Both the position numbers and the translations under genes were made by a program. Below, piece after piece: positions 46,983 to 57,678 of a DNA stretch of 64,000 nucleotides. Position 1 is the first letter of the stretch. Each line of letters opens with the position of its first letter. This DNA is from Bryopsis sp. KO-2023 (lineage: Eukaryota > Chlorophyta > Ulvophyceae > Bryopsidales > Bryopsidaceae). The notes under the pieces are model-generated. The model was not told the DNA's origin, ran no database searches, and saw only the letters and a list, made by a program, of their open reading frames with translations. The DNA is taken from the NCBI GenBank assembly GCA_030272585.1, contig BSYQ01000011.1, positions 1,798,001 to 1,862,000 on the forward strand, in the 5' to 3' direction.

Positions 46983-48334
46983 ATGAAGTTAACTTTGATT
47001 CTTCTCTTCGCGTTGGCATTCGTTGCCATCGCCACCCCAGCCATCGACAGCGACGAGACTGGAGTTGATCTTTCGCGTGGTGAGGATCGAGATAAGCTTA
47101 TTTTGTGGTTATCGAAGCAAGTTTTATGTGGTATTTTGTATTCGACATGGCCTTTTCGGCGGGCGTGTCACCACACATCAGTGCTTTTTCCACCACTGTT
47201 TTTTGTGGTGCAGGTGACCTCCTTACCTCGTCCCTATGCTGAAATTTGGTGTGTAAGGATGTTTGTTCATCACCTGTTCTTTGCTCTCTGATTCAGGCGG
47301 CGCCATTCGAACGCAGACTCTCTTCTCCGCCAGCAGAAGGCTTCTTCAGGTGGATCATCGCGCGCGTCATGTTCATCTGAGTTCAGAGATATCGTTCACT
47401 TCTGGTTTTATTGTATTCTGTGATGTACCTTCTTCCTTCTTCAGTGATGGCCAATCACGCACGTGTTTTGGATTTTCAGGATGTGGATGATGCTGACGCT
47501 GACGCTGCCGATGATGCTGAAGCTGATGATGCTGAAGCCGATGATGCCGATGCTGATGATGCAGTAGATGCTGATGATGCCGATGCAGCAGATGTGGCAG
47601 ATGATGCTGACGCTGATGATGATGAAGAGGATGATGATGCCGGTAAGAATACGTTGTCTGTACGGTGCAGGTTGTGTGAAGGAAGCTTCGTGGAACCAAT
47701 CATCAAAGGTGCAAATGGGTTGTATGGGGCCTTTAGTCTGCTCTCCCACACATCCTCCCTCACAGAGAATAATCGGGACCTGGAAACCTTAGCGATTTGA
47801 TGGAAAATCACTCATCAGACATGCAGAGACCCCGAGTTAGTCCTGTTTTGAATTTCCTCCTACCAAGGGAGGGACTCAAAAACATCGTTCCAGTTTGTAT
47901 TGTTCACATATTTTTTTGTTACACTTCTTACCACAGAAAGCTCTGGTTGATGCCAGCCAATGTTTAGTCTTCCACAGAAAAAAAATAGAAAAAAGTAAAA
48001 AGATTCCCGCTTTGCCATTTCTGTGAGCAATGCTAGTTAATTTTGGAAAACTGCATTGTGATCGACAGACGAACCAGCCGAGGAGCCTGAGGATGAGGAT
48101 GGGGATGATGACACAGCTGATGATGCCGATGCTGACGATGCGGCTAATGCCGCTGCTGTGGTTGTTGCTGATGCTGAGGCCGATGATGCTGATGATGCTG
48201 ATGCTGATGATGCGGCTGCTGCCAATGATGTCGATGATGGGGATGATTCGGATGATGATGATTCGGATGATGACGATCATGACGACGATCATGATGATGA
48301 TGATGACGAGGAGGAGGAGGAGGATGACAAGTGA
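46983..48334 (+). CDS. secreted Asp/Ala-rich acidic protein, paralogue 1
   Basis: Four exons in phase (46983-47079, 47297-47349, 47480-47642, 48069-48334) encode 192 residues. Exon 1 is a signal peptide (MKLTLILLFALAFVAIATPA) followed by DETGVDLSRG. Exon 2 is the short linker GGAIRTQTLFSASRRLLQ with a dibasic pair. Exons 3 and 4 are almost entirely Asp, Ala and Glu in DAD/DDA repeats, then a Ser/His-Asp stretch and the end EEEEEDDK. There is no cysteine after the signal and no recognisable domain. The protein should be secreted or enter the secretory pathway, with a strongly negative, disordered mature part able to bind divalent cations. The same exon plan, phases and exon 1-2 sequence recur in the genes at 49.6 and 58.3 kb, so the family is real even though acidic repeats alone are weak evidence. 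Confidence 0.85.
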
Positions 48335-49587
48335 TTTGGTGAGGTGAAAGATGATGCACATGGAATTTCATGGATTCCTGGTTTTCATCTCTATCGATCT
48401 CTTAGAAGTCCGACCACCACCAGCACAACCATTCTTTTTTATTTATTTTATTTTCACTTTTTTTTGTATTGCGTGCAGATTTTGTATCCCATCAATTGTC
48501 ATTTCCTAGGTCTGATCGAAACTGGGAATGCGACCGCACCGCATGACATTTTATAATATGCAGTTATCTTCGATAGTATATAAAAGTATACAAAATAGTG
48601 ACTGGTGAGAACCTCTGTTTGCTGTAGCTGGCAAGTTTCTGAATGGTATTGGTGTGATGCTCAGGCCGATGATCTTCTTGCATCAGGCTTGCCCGTGTTC
48701 GCAGGTCTAATCCGCCAGCCTCGACTCCCAATCATTTCCAGTTTTGTTCTTTTTATCGTCCCATCATCATCTGACAGCATTTTCCATCGCTGGCATTCTG
48801 ACATTTCAGATTTTGCTGGGCAAGGTTTTTTTGACATTTTGTTTGGTCAGGTTCATTGTGCAGTATTTTAGTTATATACAATATTATATATTACTAATGA
48901 ATAAAGTAGTTGGCGGCGGCACGACAGTTGACTGTGGATGTGTAATAGCTGACGAAGAAAAGTGGAGAACTTGCTTGCGGATTTTTTCTGCGTTTTTGTT
49001 TTTTACCTTCTCTTTTGGATGTTTTTTATTATCACCCAGAATAGTCATCATAGAAAAGTAGCCCATAACTCAACAACAAAGACGAACAAAAAAAACCCCA
49101 AACGAATAATTACAAAACAGAGGAAGAAGACTATCACCCTCAATGATGCCGCAGTAAAAACACAAAACGAATGTAAAAAAAAATAAAGAGAAGATATTTC
49201 CCCCTCCCTGCTCCAGATATGATTGACTGGAAGGAACAGAGAAAAACGAAAAAAGAACAAGCTCCTAGATTCTAAAATCTAGAACTTTGAACTTTTCGAA
49301 ATGAAAACTTTCGTGCAGCTTTGGTCAGCGTTTCAGTTTCGTCCAAGCCAATACCAATGTTGCACGATTGCAAATCTGATGTGAAATGATGCCAGAATCT
49401 GATTGCTGCGCCGCCACATGGCCGTTCGCGATCCAACAAAGGCAAGACTCGCCAAAACTTCCTCAATTCGAAACCCCCAACCCCCCACCCACTATTTTTT
49501 TTCCCGAGAGAAGCCATCGACAGTCCGCCTCCGCCGCCTCGATCCTGGCCGCCTTCCTGTTTTCGAACTCCCAGAGGCTCCAGCATA
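48335..49587. other. intergenic stretch between acidic-protein paralogues 1 and 2
   Basis: AT-rich; scattered frames up to about 140 codons without splice structure or family resemblance. It includes the 5' flank of paralogue 2. Confidence 0.5.
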
Positions 49588-51354
49588 ATGAAGCTTACTG
49601 TCATCCTTCTATTCGTCTTGGCGCTCGTCGCCATTGCCTCCCCACCCGTCCACAGCCACGAAACGGGCCTCGATCTTTCGCATGGTGACACTGAAATCGA
49701 AGGCTCTTTTTTCTGTATTTCTTTTTGGCTCCGAACAGACGATCAGAAAAAAGGCAATCGTGTTTTTGGCTCCGTGAGAAGGCAAAGACTGCTCTGAGAT
49801 CTGTGATTTTGGGTTTTTTTTTCTTATCAGGGCAAGGAATTTGGAGCGAGTTGTGAGGTGCTGTGCTGTGTTTGCTTCAGGCGGCGCCGTTCAGACGCAA
49901 GCCTTGATCGCTGGAGGCAGAAAAATTCTTGGGCTGGTGAGCGATTATCAGACGCTTCTTATTGGTCCTTTTTGGAAGGCCTCATTTCGGTTCTGTCGGC
50001 GTGACTATCGATCGATTTCTCGAAGATTCAAACGGGGTGTTGAGATTGTTGTGCTGTGATCGCGTCATTATCCTTGGTGTGGACTCGATTGGCTTTTCGT
50101 GCAAAGAATGCTAGAGAAATCAGTGGAAAGCTGAGCATTGCTTTCTTACTAGCAGATTGCTGTGGAGTATCTGCAGCAGTTGCGCCTGTAAAACTGATTC
50201 CCCTAATTTCTACAGCGCCTACAACAAGTTATCAGCTTTCCAAGTGAATTGGTGACCTTGCTGTTGAACTGAAGGATGTTGAAGATGATGAGGATAATGA
50301 CGAAAGTGAGGATAACAGCCAGGCTGATGATGGTGATGACGATACTAATGATGATGGTGATGATGATGGTGATGACGGTACTAATGATGAAAACGATGAT
50401 GATGATGACAATAGTGATGGTGGTGATGGTGGTGAGAATGATGATGATGATGACAATGGAGAGTCCAATGAAGCAGAAGGTAATAATTAATCAATTAATC
50501 ACATCCAGGAGGTTGTTTGTTGGAAAATTGTCGAATCAAGGTGTAGTTCCAAATCGAGGAATGTTGCTGATCATGACGGGGGGGGTTTAATCCGTCCTGA
50601 AACCACGATTGATCCTGAAAGACGATGCAGATGCTGCTGCTGCTGCCAATGTTGGCACGGTGCTGAGCGATGCAGATGATGGTGATGCTGGTTCTAAGGA
50701 CACGGATGATATTAGTGCTGGTTCTAAGGACACGGATGATATTAGTGCTGATGCTGCGAACGATGCAGATGCGGATGGTGATGGTGGTGGTGGTGAGTGA
50801 TGTGATCACAAAAAGGCACTTGCTTCAAGTGACTGTCCTGAGTCAGGAAAGGACTGGCACAAAGGAATCTCGTTTTCTGGCTGACACAGGTCCCTGAGTC
50901 AAATCAGAAAGTCTTGATCTCCCTGTAGCCAACAAACAAACATAACAGGTACCGATGAGAAAAGCTGAAAGCTGAATTCCAAAGCATAACCATCTAATCC
51001 AAAGAATCAACCAACGAACTAGTTCGTTAACGCCCCTTCCACTCGTCTGGTGCATTTGCTGACACTGAGCATGTTGATGAGCTTACTGATGCAGAGAATG
51101 ACGACGACGACGAAGGCGGGGAATCCAACGATGCAGACGCAGACGATGACGGCGATGACGGCGTGGAGTCTAAGGATGCAGATGGAGTGGATGGTGACAA
51201 CGGCGATGGCGTGGAGTCCAATGATGCAGACGCAGAGGATGGTGACAACGTCGATGGTCAGGAGTCCAATGATGCAGATGGCGACGACGATGACGACGAG
51301 GGGGATGGTGAAGAGTCCAACGACGGCGATGATGGCGACGATGGCGACGATTAG
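49588..51354 (+). CDS. secreted Asp/Gly/Asn-rich acidic protein, paralogue 2
   Basis: Five exons in phase (49588-49684, 49881-49936, 50275-50479, 50622-50792, 51095-51354) encode 262 residues. Signal exon: MKLTVILLFVLALVAIASPP, then HETGLDLSHG; exon length (97 nt) and phase equal those of paralogue 1. Linker exon: GGAVQTQALIAGGRKILGL with a dibasic RK. The acidic exons carry DDGDDDTNDDGDDDGDDG, two copies of AGSKDTDDIS, and ESNDAD/ESKDAD repeats. There is one more acidic exon than in paralogue 1, and the repeat chemistry shifts from Asp-Ala to Asp-Gly-Asn-Ser. Ser/Thr next to acidic residues would be good casein-kinase-type phosphorylation sites. A secreted cation-binding or mineral-associated role is inference. 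Confidence 0.85.
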
Positions 51355-52033
51355 GATATGGTGTGGATTGTAGCCCTACCGTTTATCATAGTCAAATCTT
51401 GCACAAGTGATTTGATTAAGCTCCACCTGGCTGTGATGTTGATGCAAGTGGTCTTCGAAACAAACAAACAAACATCAAGTGGTCTTCGACACCCAGGTGT
51501 TTTTTTAGCTCATTTTCACATCTGCGTGGATTCTGTCCCAGCGGATGGTTGATGACATCTGATGCAAACAAGTTTTTGTATTTTCATATTCTCAGGTCGA
51601 TGAGTTTGCTGAGTTGAACAACAAGCCTCCAGTACTAGCTCAAACGCCCCCTGATTTCACTCTTCCGTGTTGGGTAGGCTTTCGATTGATAGATTGGGTA
51701 CAAGTGTCTATTATACAGGTAGTAATATATATTGTCAGGTTATTATTGACACCAGTATTTGTTTTTGGTTGTTTTTTATGGCTACAGTCATCAAGCATGG
51801 CAGTTTGCAATTTTTTGACGGTGGTTTTGAGTTAGTTTTTGTGGGTGGCAAGCATTGGGGTTACCAAGCCAAATCGGTATTGTGTTGTAAAAACTAATTG
51901 TAACTGAAAGATACAGGGTTTGATATTCTCAAGAGCTGACCAGCTCATAAGTTGGCTGAGTCTGGAAACAAAAAAATAGGATTTTCAATGGTGCTGCACA
52001 CCCCACAATTGCAATTCTTTTTGTGGCTCTCCT
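51355..52033. other. downstream flank of paralogue 2 up to the retrotransposon
   Basis: No gene recognised. It ends in the CTCCT target site of the gypsy element. Confidence 0.5.
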
Positions 52034-52295
52034 TGTAAAGGATTGAGAGGGTGGAGTCAGGTGGATGACGCAAGAGATAGGAAGATGGGTTAGGAAAGTA
52101 CGGGAATGTGTATTGTAAAGAGGCAGTACTAAGGAAGAGGTACTGTGAGTAATGAGGCAGTACAGGACGGGAACAGATATTTATTGATGGATGGAAATAG
52201 TTGCAATATCCTTGTAAGTCCCTTCTGGGCCAAGACTGTGTGTTCTCTGTGTGTTGTACCCATTCACGAATCAGTCGGAAAGTCTCGTTATTATA
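52034..52295 (+). repeat. 5' LTR of the 52-kb gypsy element
   Basis: 262 bp, identical by eye to the 3' copy. Confidence 0.92.
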
Positions 52296-52308
52296 TGGTT
52301 TCGGAGCC

Positions 52309-54315
52309 ATGAATGAGCCTGGAGAACCTGGAGAGATTTTGGCGGAGGGCTCACAACTGGGGCAGGCAACCGCCATGGAGTCAGAAATTGTGAGGGCTAT
52401 TCAAGCAAGCCTACGGGAAGAGTTTTCGCAGTTGGAACTACGCATGTCGGCACTGGAGGCTTCGCAAGGCCGGAGGCCAACCCCAGAACGGGTAACCATT
52501 CCACCAGAAAGTGAATATGAAGAGGTCTTTACGGTACCCAGCCCAGGTGGCCGTGAAGCAAGAAGAAACGGAACATCAATTGAAAGTGGGGTCCGTCACC
52601 ATACAGTGGCCAAAGTAAAGTTTGGTACGCCCGAATATTTTACTGGGGAAAAACCTGACGAAAGCTTCCAGGATTGGTGGTTCGGAATACACGAATATCT
52701 TGAGTTGATAGGTGAAAGCTCTGAGACTGCGCGGGTGCGCTTTGTCGGGACTATGTTGCGTGGTTTCGCAAAAAGCTGGTACAGGGTTCTTTTGGAACGA
52801 ACTGACATACGGACTCTCTCTTTTGAGCTGCTACGAGAAAAGATGAAGAGTCAATTTGCAAGGAAGGATGACAACACAAGGGTTCGAAGACTGATACGCA
52901 ACTGCTCTCAAGGAACGAAGGGTGTCCAAGAGTACAACGCTCTGTTTCGCAAACTGGCCGTCAGAATACCAGAAGCTAGCGAGGAAGAATTGGTTGGGCA
53001 CTACTTGGCGGGACTTCACCCCCATATTCGCGTTCAAGTCGAAACGCGTAAGCCGACCACGCTTGAAGACGCCACTTCGCTAGCCAGCGACTGGGAAGCT
53101 TTGGGCCTCGCAGGAAACAAGGAAGCAAAAGTACACTCGGCAGAGAGTTATATGGAGGGTGAAGACAAACTGGAAGTATTTCCGATCAACGGCAAGGGAT
53201 TGGTAACGTTCCCACTTCAGCTTTCGCGTATGAACGAACTTTTGACAACAGTCCAAAAGGCCATGCGGAATCCCTGGCTAGCCGAAAGACTTACTGACAT
53301 AGTCACCAATGCGCAGACGGAGGGGGGAGGTCCTTCGCAGAAACCACTGACAGGAAAGCCTATGTCTGGGAAGGGGGTCACTGCAGGAAAGCCAGTCAAG
53401 CATGTGGATACGAAAGAAGAAAACACTGTCAGCACGGTGTGGATGAATTCTGACTCGGAAGGAGACGAAGCATATGTGGGGGTGGGGAATACTTCGGATG
53501 GCAGCCAACAGAACAGAAGACTTATGCATGTCAATGGGGTTATCAAAGGACAGCAAGTCAAGTTCTTGATTGACACAGGAGCTGCAGTCAGTATTCTCTA
53601 TGAGAAGACGTTACGAAAGTTTGGACTTCCACTTCATCCAGGAAAGATGTCTATTCAGGGCATCACACAGGACAGTGTACAATCACTCGGAACAACCACA
53701 GCAATGGTCGAAGTCGGGCAGAACCAGTCTGAGCTGCAGTTCACTATTTTGGAAGGGCATGGACGGAGCATTCTGGGAAAAGAGGCCATCGGGATATTAG
53801 GCTTTATCATAGACCCAGGGACTGATCGTTTGGTAGACAAAAAAACAGAGGCAGAAATAATCTGTTTTTCAGCTACTACTAAGGAAGCATCAGCAGGGAA
53901 AAAAAAGGAGACCCAAGCAGACTCAGGAGAATGTGTACTGACTCTAGGAAATGACACCTTACTGGGGCCTGGACGAACTACACAAGTCGTTTCCTCTGCT
54001 CGATGCTTTCTTCACGGGAATGTGGTTCTGGCTGTTAAGCCGCGAAACGTACACGCAGATAAACATGGGTTACGTGTGCATTCGCAACTGGTTGCTGGGC
54101 CCACAGAAGGAGAGCCTATCGTCATTGGTGTGGACAATGAGCGAAGTTGTCCAGTCCTGCTTAAGAAGGGAGCCAAGCTGGCCACGGCGATTTTTTTGGA
54201 GAAAGCCAAAGTGCAGCCCGCTGTCTGTACTCAAGAAGATACAAAAAAAGGAGTCCTGGGTGCGAGTCGTCCGTGCATTCAGGAAACGATGGTAGGACGA
54301 ACAAGGAAGGCATAA
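52309..54315 (+). CDS. retrotransposon Gag-protease
   Basis: Begins at the ATG one base past the primer-binding site (MNEPGEPGEILAEGS), 668 codons. A retrotransposon Gag domain spans about 100-270 (VGTMLRGFAKSWYRVLLE, YNALFRKLAVRIPEASEE, GHYLAGLHPHIRVQVE). No zinc knuckle is seen, unlike the element at 8.5 kb. A retroviral-type aspartic protease follows with FLIDTGAAVSILYEKTLRKF at about 420 and the second conserved strand GRSILGKEAIGILGF. The C-terminus overlaps the Pol frame, which is in the -1 register. Confidence 0.93.
   Translation: MNEPGEPGEILAEGSQLGQATAMESEIVRAIQASLREEFSQLELRMSALEASQGRRPTPERVTIPPESEYEEVFTVPSPGGREARRNGTSIESGVRHHTVAKVKFGTPEYFTGEKPDESFQDWWFGIHEYLELIGESSETARVRFVGTMLRGFAKSWYRVLLERTDIRTLSFELLREKMKSQFARKDDNTRVRRLIRNCSQGTKGVQEYNALFRKLAVRIPEASEEELVGHYLAGLHPHIRVQVETRKPTTLEDATSLASDWEALGLAGNKEAKVHSAESYMEGEDKLEVFPINGKGLVTFPLQLSRMNELLTTVQKAMRNPWLAERLTDIVTNAQTEGGGPSQKPLTGKPMSGKGVTAGKPVKHVDTKEENTVSTVWMNSDSEGDEAYVGVGNTSDGSQQNRRLMHVNGVIKGQQVKFLIDTGAAVSILYEKTLRKFGLPLHPGKMSIQGITQDSVQSLGTTTAMVEVGQNQSELQFTILEGHGRSILGKEAIGILGFIIDPGTDRLVDKKTEAEIICFSATTKEASAGKKKETQADSGECVLTLGNDTLLGPGRTTQVVSSARCFLHGNVVLAVKPRNVHADKHGLRVHSQLVAGPTEGEPIVIGVDNERSCPVLLKKGAKLATAIFLEKAKVQPAVCTQEDTKKGVLGASRPCIQETMVGRTRKA
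54243..54249 (+). promoter_or_regulatory. probable -1 ribosomal frameshift slippery site
   Basis: Seven consecutive A residues read A AAA AAA in the Gag-protease frame, followed by G. Slipping back one base here enters the Pol frame, which is open from this point on. No downstream pseudoknot was worked out. Confidence 0.6.
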
Positions 54316-57300
54316 GAATCCAGCTAACTCAGGAGGTGGAGTACTATCCCGAACAGTACAAGGACGTGGTCGTTTTTTATCTTAACCGAAGTGTTGTTTT
54401 GGGACCAGGGGAGGTTGCAGTTTTGAGTTTGCCTTATGAGCTTCAAGGCGTTCGGGGACCTATTATTGACTGTCTTAATACAGAGGGGATTAGATTGGTG
54501 ATGAAACAGCGGGTGGGGGGCACTTTATTTGGATATCTCGTCAATGATAGCCGTGAAATACAGCATGTGACCCCAAAGACAAGGGCGTGGTTTATACCAG
54601 GACGCTTACAGGAGGTGACTGACATTGATGGTCGATGTGCGATGTCCAGAATTCGACGTAGTGCTTCTGAACAGCCGTATATACGAAAAGCAGAGACTGA
54701 CTGGAGGCAACAGGAGCGAAGTTCTACAGGACATGGAAAGGAAGGAAGTTGGATTCGGCGAAAAGAGGAACAAAGAGGGACAGAGCGGAGTGAAACAAAA
54801 GTTTGGGATGTTCGGCGTTCTAAGTGGGGACGATACGGAAAGTGGGATGTCCAGGGGGAGACTCATGGTGTAAACGCAGAAGTTCTGAGCAACGACTTAT
54901 TCGAACCTGAAAGTCACGATGAGTGTCTGTCTCAACTTATGCAAAGATTTCCTCGAGTCTTTGATTTGTCACCAGATTCGAGTGGGTTATCACGTGATAT
55001 GGCCGCTCTCACTATCACGATGTCTGACCTAGAACAAATCGGAACTGCGAGCTTTAGCGCTTCCAGTGACTGGCAGCCGTTGTCCATGGGACAGGAAGGA
55101 GCAGCCGAAGCCGAGATCGCATCCCTCGAACGAAGGGGGATCGTCAAAGAGTTGCGTTGGGATGAACGCGGACTGTTTTCACAGCCCTTGGTTTTCCAAA
55201 AACCAGGGAGCACAGCGGTACGAATTACGTTGGACTGTCGGCGAATCAACAAGCTTTTTCGAACCTGGAAAACTCCTCTCACTCCCGTAAAAACCATTCT
55301 ATCGCGGCTGAATCCCGAATACCGGGTTTTTTCGGTAATTGATCTCAAGGATGGTTTCTTTAATCTGGGAATTGACGAAGAGCTCAGCCAATATTTCTGT
55401 TTCAGCATGGGGAAGAAGCGGTACAGGTTTCGGAGATTAGTGCAAGGATTTAACGGGAGCGCACTAATTTTTCATTCTATTATCACTCGTGTACTGGAAG
55501 AAGCTCGGAAGATATTTCCCGATTTGGACGCCGAGGTTTACATTGATGATCTTATCATCGGAGCCCGCAATGAGTGGGAACACGACCGAAAGCTACAATC
55601 CCTTTTTCAAATCTTGGACCGATTCGGATTTAAAGTGAAAAAGGAGAAAGCTCAGCTGAAGAAAAGCCGAGTCACTTTCCTCGGATTTGAGGTTTCACAA
55701 GGGACAGTAAGCTTGGAACCGTACTGCCAAAAGCTGCGTGAAGGATTACCAAAAATACAAGGGCGTAAGACACTACAACAGGCGCTCGGAATGCTGAACG
55801 TAGTAAAAGGACACGTGCCTGGGTTTGCGAGGAAAGTACAGGCAATGTACGAAGAATTATCGGCTGTAGGGCGAGAAGCGGATTGGGATCTCGTCAACGA
55901 ACGTTTCCAAACAGTGGTGGCGGACGTTCTCAGTGCAGTGTACGATATGCGGATGCAGCAGCCAGGGGAGGACTTCCAACTGTACACGGATTGGTCGTCG
56001 GCCGCCGGGGGATATGCATTAACGCAAGGTGATCAGCTTGTGTTTTTGGGATCACATTTGAACTCTCCGAGCAAAAGGGCAGTATCCAGCTTCCTAGGTG
56101 AAGCGCAAACAATTGTTCGCGCGCTAAAGAAAGTAGCGTGGATTACGGGAGGAGCAAATGTGCAGGTTTTTACCGATTCCGAAGGGTCGGCTAAAAAGTT
56201 TAATTCGGGGAGCTTGACTGACGATACCGATCTAAGGATGCTGCGTCTGCTCAGCTATATCACAGGAAATTACACGGTCGGCGGCAATCTTCGTTTTACG
56301 CACTTGCCAGGTAAAGTCAATGTGCTTGCCGACTTACTTTCACGTTGGGCGAGTCATGAGACAGGAGCAAAGCTGACTCTATACCACGTTGACGAGGAAA
56401 GGAAGCAGCAAATAAACCAACTTCTTAAGGAAGCGCACAGGGGCCATTTTGGCGTCGCGAAAATGTTGAAGGTGTTGCGAATGCGAGGAGAAAAAATATC
56501 TCGGCCTATTGTGGAGTCCTATGTGCACGCTTGTGTCGTCTGTCAAAAATATGAGCGACCAAGGGAGAAGGCACCATGGGGAGATACGAAACGAGGGGGG
56601 TGGCCTGGACAAGCAGTCAGCATGGACGTGGTTGGGCCTTTCCCAAAGGGGACTGATGGCTCCATGTATCTGGTAACCACCATTGATCACTGCTCCCGAT
56701 TTGCTGAAGCAAGGCCTGTGCCAAGTGCAAATGCTGTTGCTGTGAGTCAAGCTCTGGAAGTTTGGATACTATCACATGGGCAGCCTCAGGTTGTTATGAC
56801 TGACAATGCTGCTGTGTTTACTTCGCGACGATTTTTGACTGTAATGGAGAAGTTTGGGATCAAGCACGAGTATGTGCCTCCATACTCCCATAAGAGTGCA
56901 GGGTTGATTGAAAGGTACCACCGCACACTGGAGGACCGCATTAAGCGCATGACTGATGACAAGATGATAACGGAGTGGCCTCAGCAAGTCCAGGAAGCCG
57001 AAAAGTTGATCCAGGAAATGCCGCATGATGCTACAGGTTTTCCTCCCAGGCAGCTGATGCAAAGGAGAGATATATGGGATAAGCCGATTTCTGATCAACA
57101 ATGGAGAAATGATGTCGGCGTTGCTTGGTTCCGAGATGCACTTGGTCGACAGAAAAGACAATCCAAACAAAAGTTCGTGGAGGAAAGTTACAAGGTTGGG
57201 CAGTGGGTTTGGTGTTACGACCACACTCGAATGAGGTCTGAAGGGGAAAAGTTGAAAGCATTTTGGTATGGACCATGTCTGTTTGATGGATATGTGTCTA

Positions 57301-57395
57301 GGCACAGGTGTGTGGTTAATGATCCAGACCAAAGCAAGTTTTTGACTCATGTTGATTTCGTGAAGCCATGTCGGTTGTCGATGTGGGAATATTAA
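54249..57395 (+). CDS. retrotransposon Pol: reverse transcriptase, RNase H, integrase
   Basis: Frame -1 to Gag-protease, probably expressed by frameshifting, since no good start codon precedes it. Reverse transcriptase: VRITLDCRRINKLF, VFSVIDLKDGFFNLGI, RRLVQGFNGSALIF and EVYIDDLIIGA. RNase H: LYTDWSSAAGGYAL and FTDSEGSAKKF. Integrase: zinc site HRGHFGVAKML to CVVCQ, then the core D-D-E in VSMDVVGPFPKGTDG, VVMTDNAAVFTSRRF and HKSAGLIERYHRTLEDR. A basic C-terminal module (VGQWVWCYDH, FWYGPCLFDGYV) precedes the stop. RT before integrase places it with Ty3/gypsy rather than copia. Confidence 0.94.
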   Translation, partial: RSPGCESSVHSGNDGRTNKEGIRIQLTQEVEYYPEQYKDVVVFYLNRSVVLGPGEVAVLSLPYELQGVRGPIIDCLNTEGIRLVMKQRVGGTLFGYLVNDSREIQHVTPKTRAWFIPGRLQEVTDIDGRCAMSRIRRSASEQPYIRKAETDWRQQERSSTGHGKEGSWIRRKEEQRGTERSETKVWDVRRSKWGRYGKWDVQGETHGVNAEVLSNDLFEPESHDECLSQLMQRFPRVFDLSPDSSGLSRDMAALTITMSDLEQIGTASFSASSDWQPLSMGQEGAAEAEIASLERRGIVKELRWDERGLFSQPLVFQKPGSTAVRITLDCRRINKLFRTWKTPLTPVKTILSRLNPEYRVFSVIDLKDGFFNLGIDEELSQYFCFSMGKKRYRFRRLVQGFNGSALIFHSIITRVLEEARKIFPDLDAEVYIDDLIIGARNEWEHDRKLQSLFQILDRFGFKVKKEKAQLKKSRVTFLGFEVSQGTVSLEPYCQKLREGLPKIQGRKTLQQALGMLNVVKGHVPGFARKVQAMYEELSAVGREADWDLVNERFQTVVADVLSAVYDMRMQQPGEDFQLYTDWSSAAGGYALTQGDQLVFLGSHLNSPSKRAVSSFLGEAQTIVRALKKVAWITGGANVQVFTDSEGSAKKFNSGSLTDDTDLRMLRLLSYITGNYTVGGNLRFTHLPGKVNVLADLLSRWASHETGAKLTLYHVDEERKQQINQLLKEAHRGHFGVAKMLKVLRMRGEKISRPIVESYVHACVVCQKYERPREKAPWGDTKRGGWPGQAVSMDVVGPFPKGTDGSMYLVTTIDHCSRFAEARPVPSANAVAVSQALEVWILSHGQPQVVMTDNAAVFTSRRFLTVMEKFGIKHEYVPPYSHKSAGLIERYHRTLEDRIKRMTDDKMITEWPQQVQEAEKLIQEMPHDATGFPPRQLMQRRDIWDKPISDQQWRNDVGVAWFRDALGRQKRQSKQKFVEESYKVGQWVWCYDHTRMRSEGEKLKAFWYGPCLFDGYVSRHRCVVNDPDQSKFLTHVDFVKPCRLSMWEY

Positions 57396-57416
57396 ATCGA
57401 TAGCGCAGGGGAAGCG

Positions 57417-57678
57417 TGTAAAGGATTGAGAGGGTGGAGTCAGGTGGATGACGCAAGAGATAGGAAGATGGGTTAGGAAAGTACGGGAATGTGTATTGTA
57501 AAGAGGCAGTACTAAGGAAGAGGTACTGTGAGTAATGAGGCAGTACAGGACGGGAACAGATATTTATTGATGGATGGAAATAGTTGCAATATCCTTGTAA
57601 GTCCCTTCTGGGCCAAGACTGTGTGTTCTCTGTGTGTTGTACCCATTCACGAATCAGTCGGAAAGTCTCGTTATTATA
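57417..57678 (+). repeat. 3' LTR of the 52-kb gypsy element
   Basis: 262 bp; followed by the CTCCT duplication. Confidence 0.92.

Larger units (their letters stand above)
52034..57678 (+). mobile_element. complete gypsy-type LTR retrotransposon with separate Gag-PR and Pol frames
   Basis: LTRs of 262 bp at 52034-52295 and 57417-57678 appear identical, start TGTAAAGG and end TTATTATA, and are flanked by CTCCT on both sides (52029-52033 and 57679-57683). The primer-binding site TGGTTTCGGAGCC (52296-52308) is the same 13-mer used by the 12.8-kb element at 7.4 kb. A purine tract (GCAGGGGAAGCG) precedes the 3' LTR. Both long frames are intact. It lies between acidic-protein paralogues 2 and 3 without breaking either. 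Confidence 0.94.

Noticed and set aside
47441-48371. His/Pro-rich or Ile-rich minus-strand proteins opposite the acidic exons.
   Set aside because: These are shadows of GAT/GCT triplet repeats; only the plus strand has the signal exon and matched splice phases.
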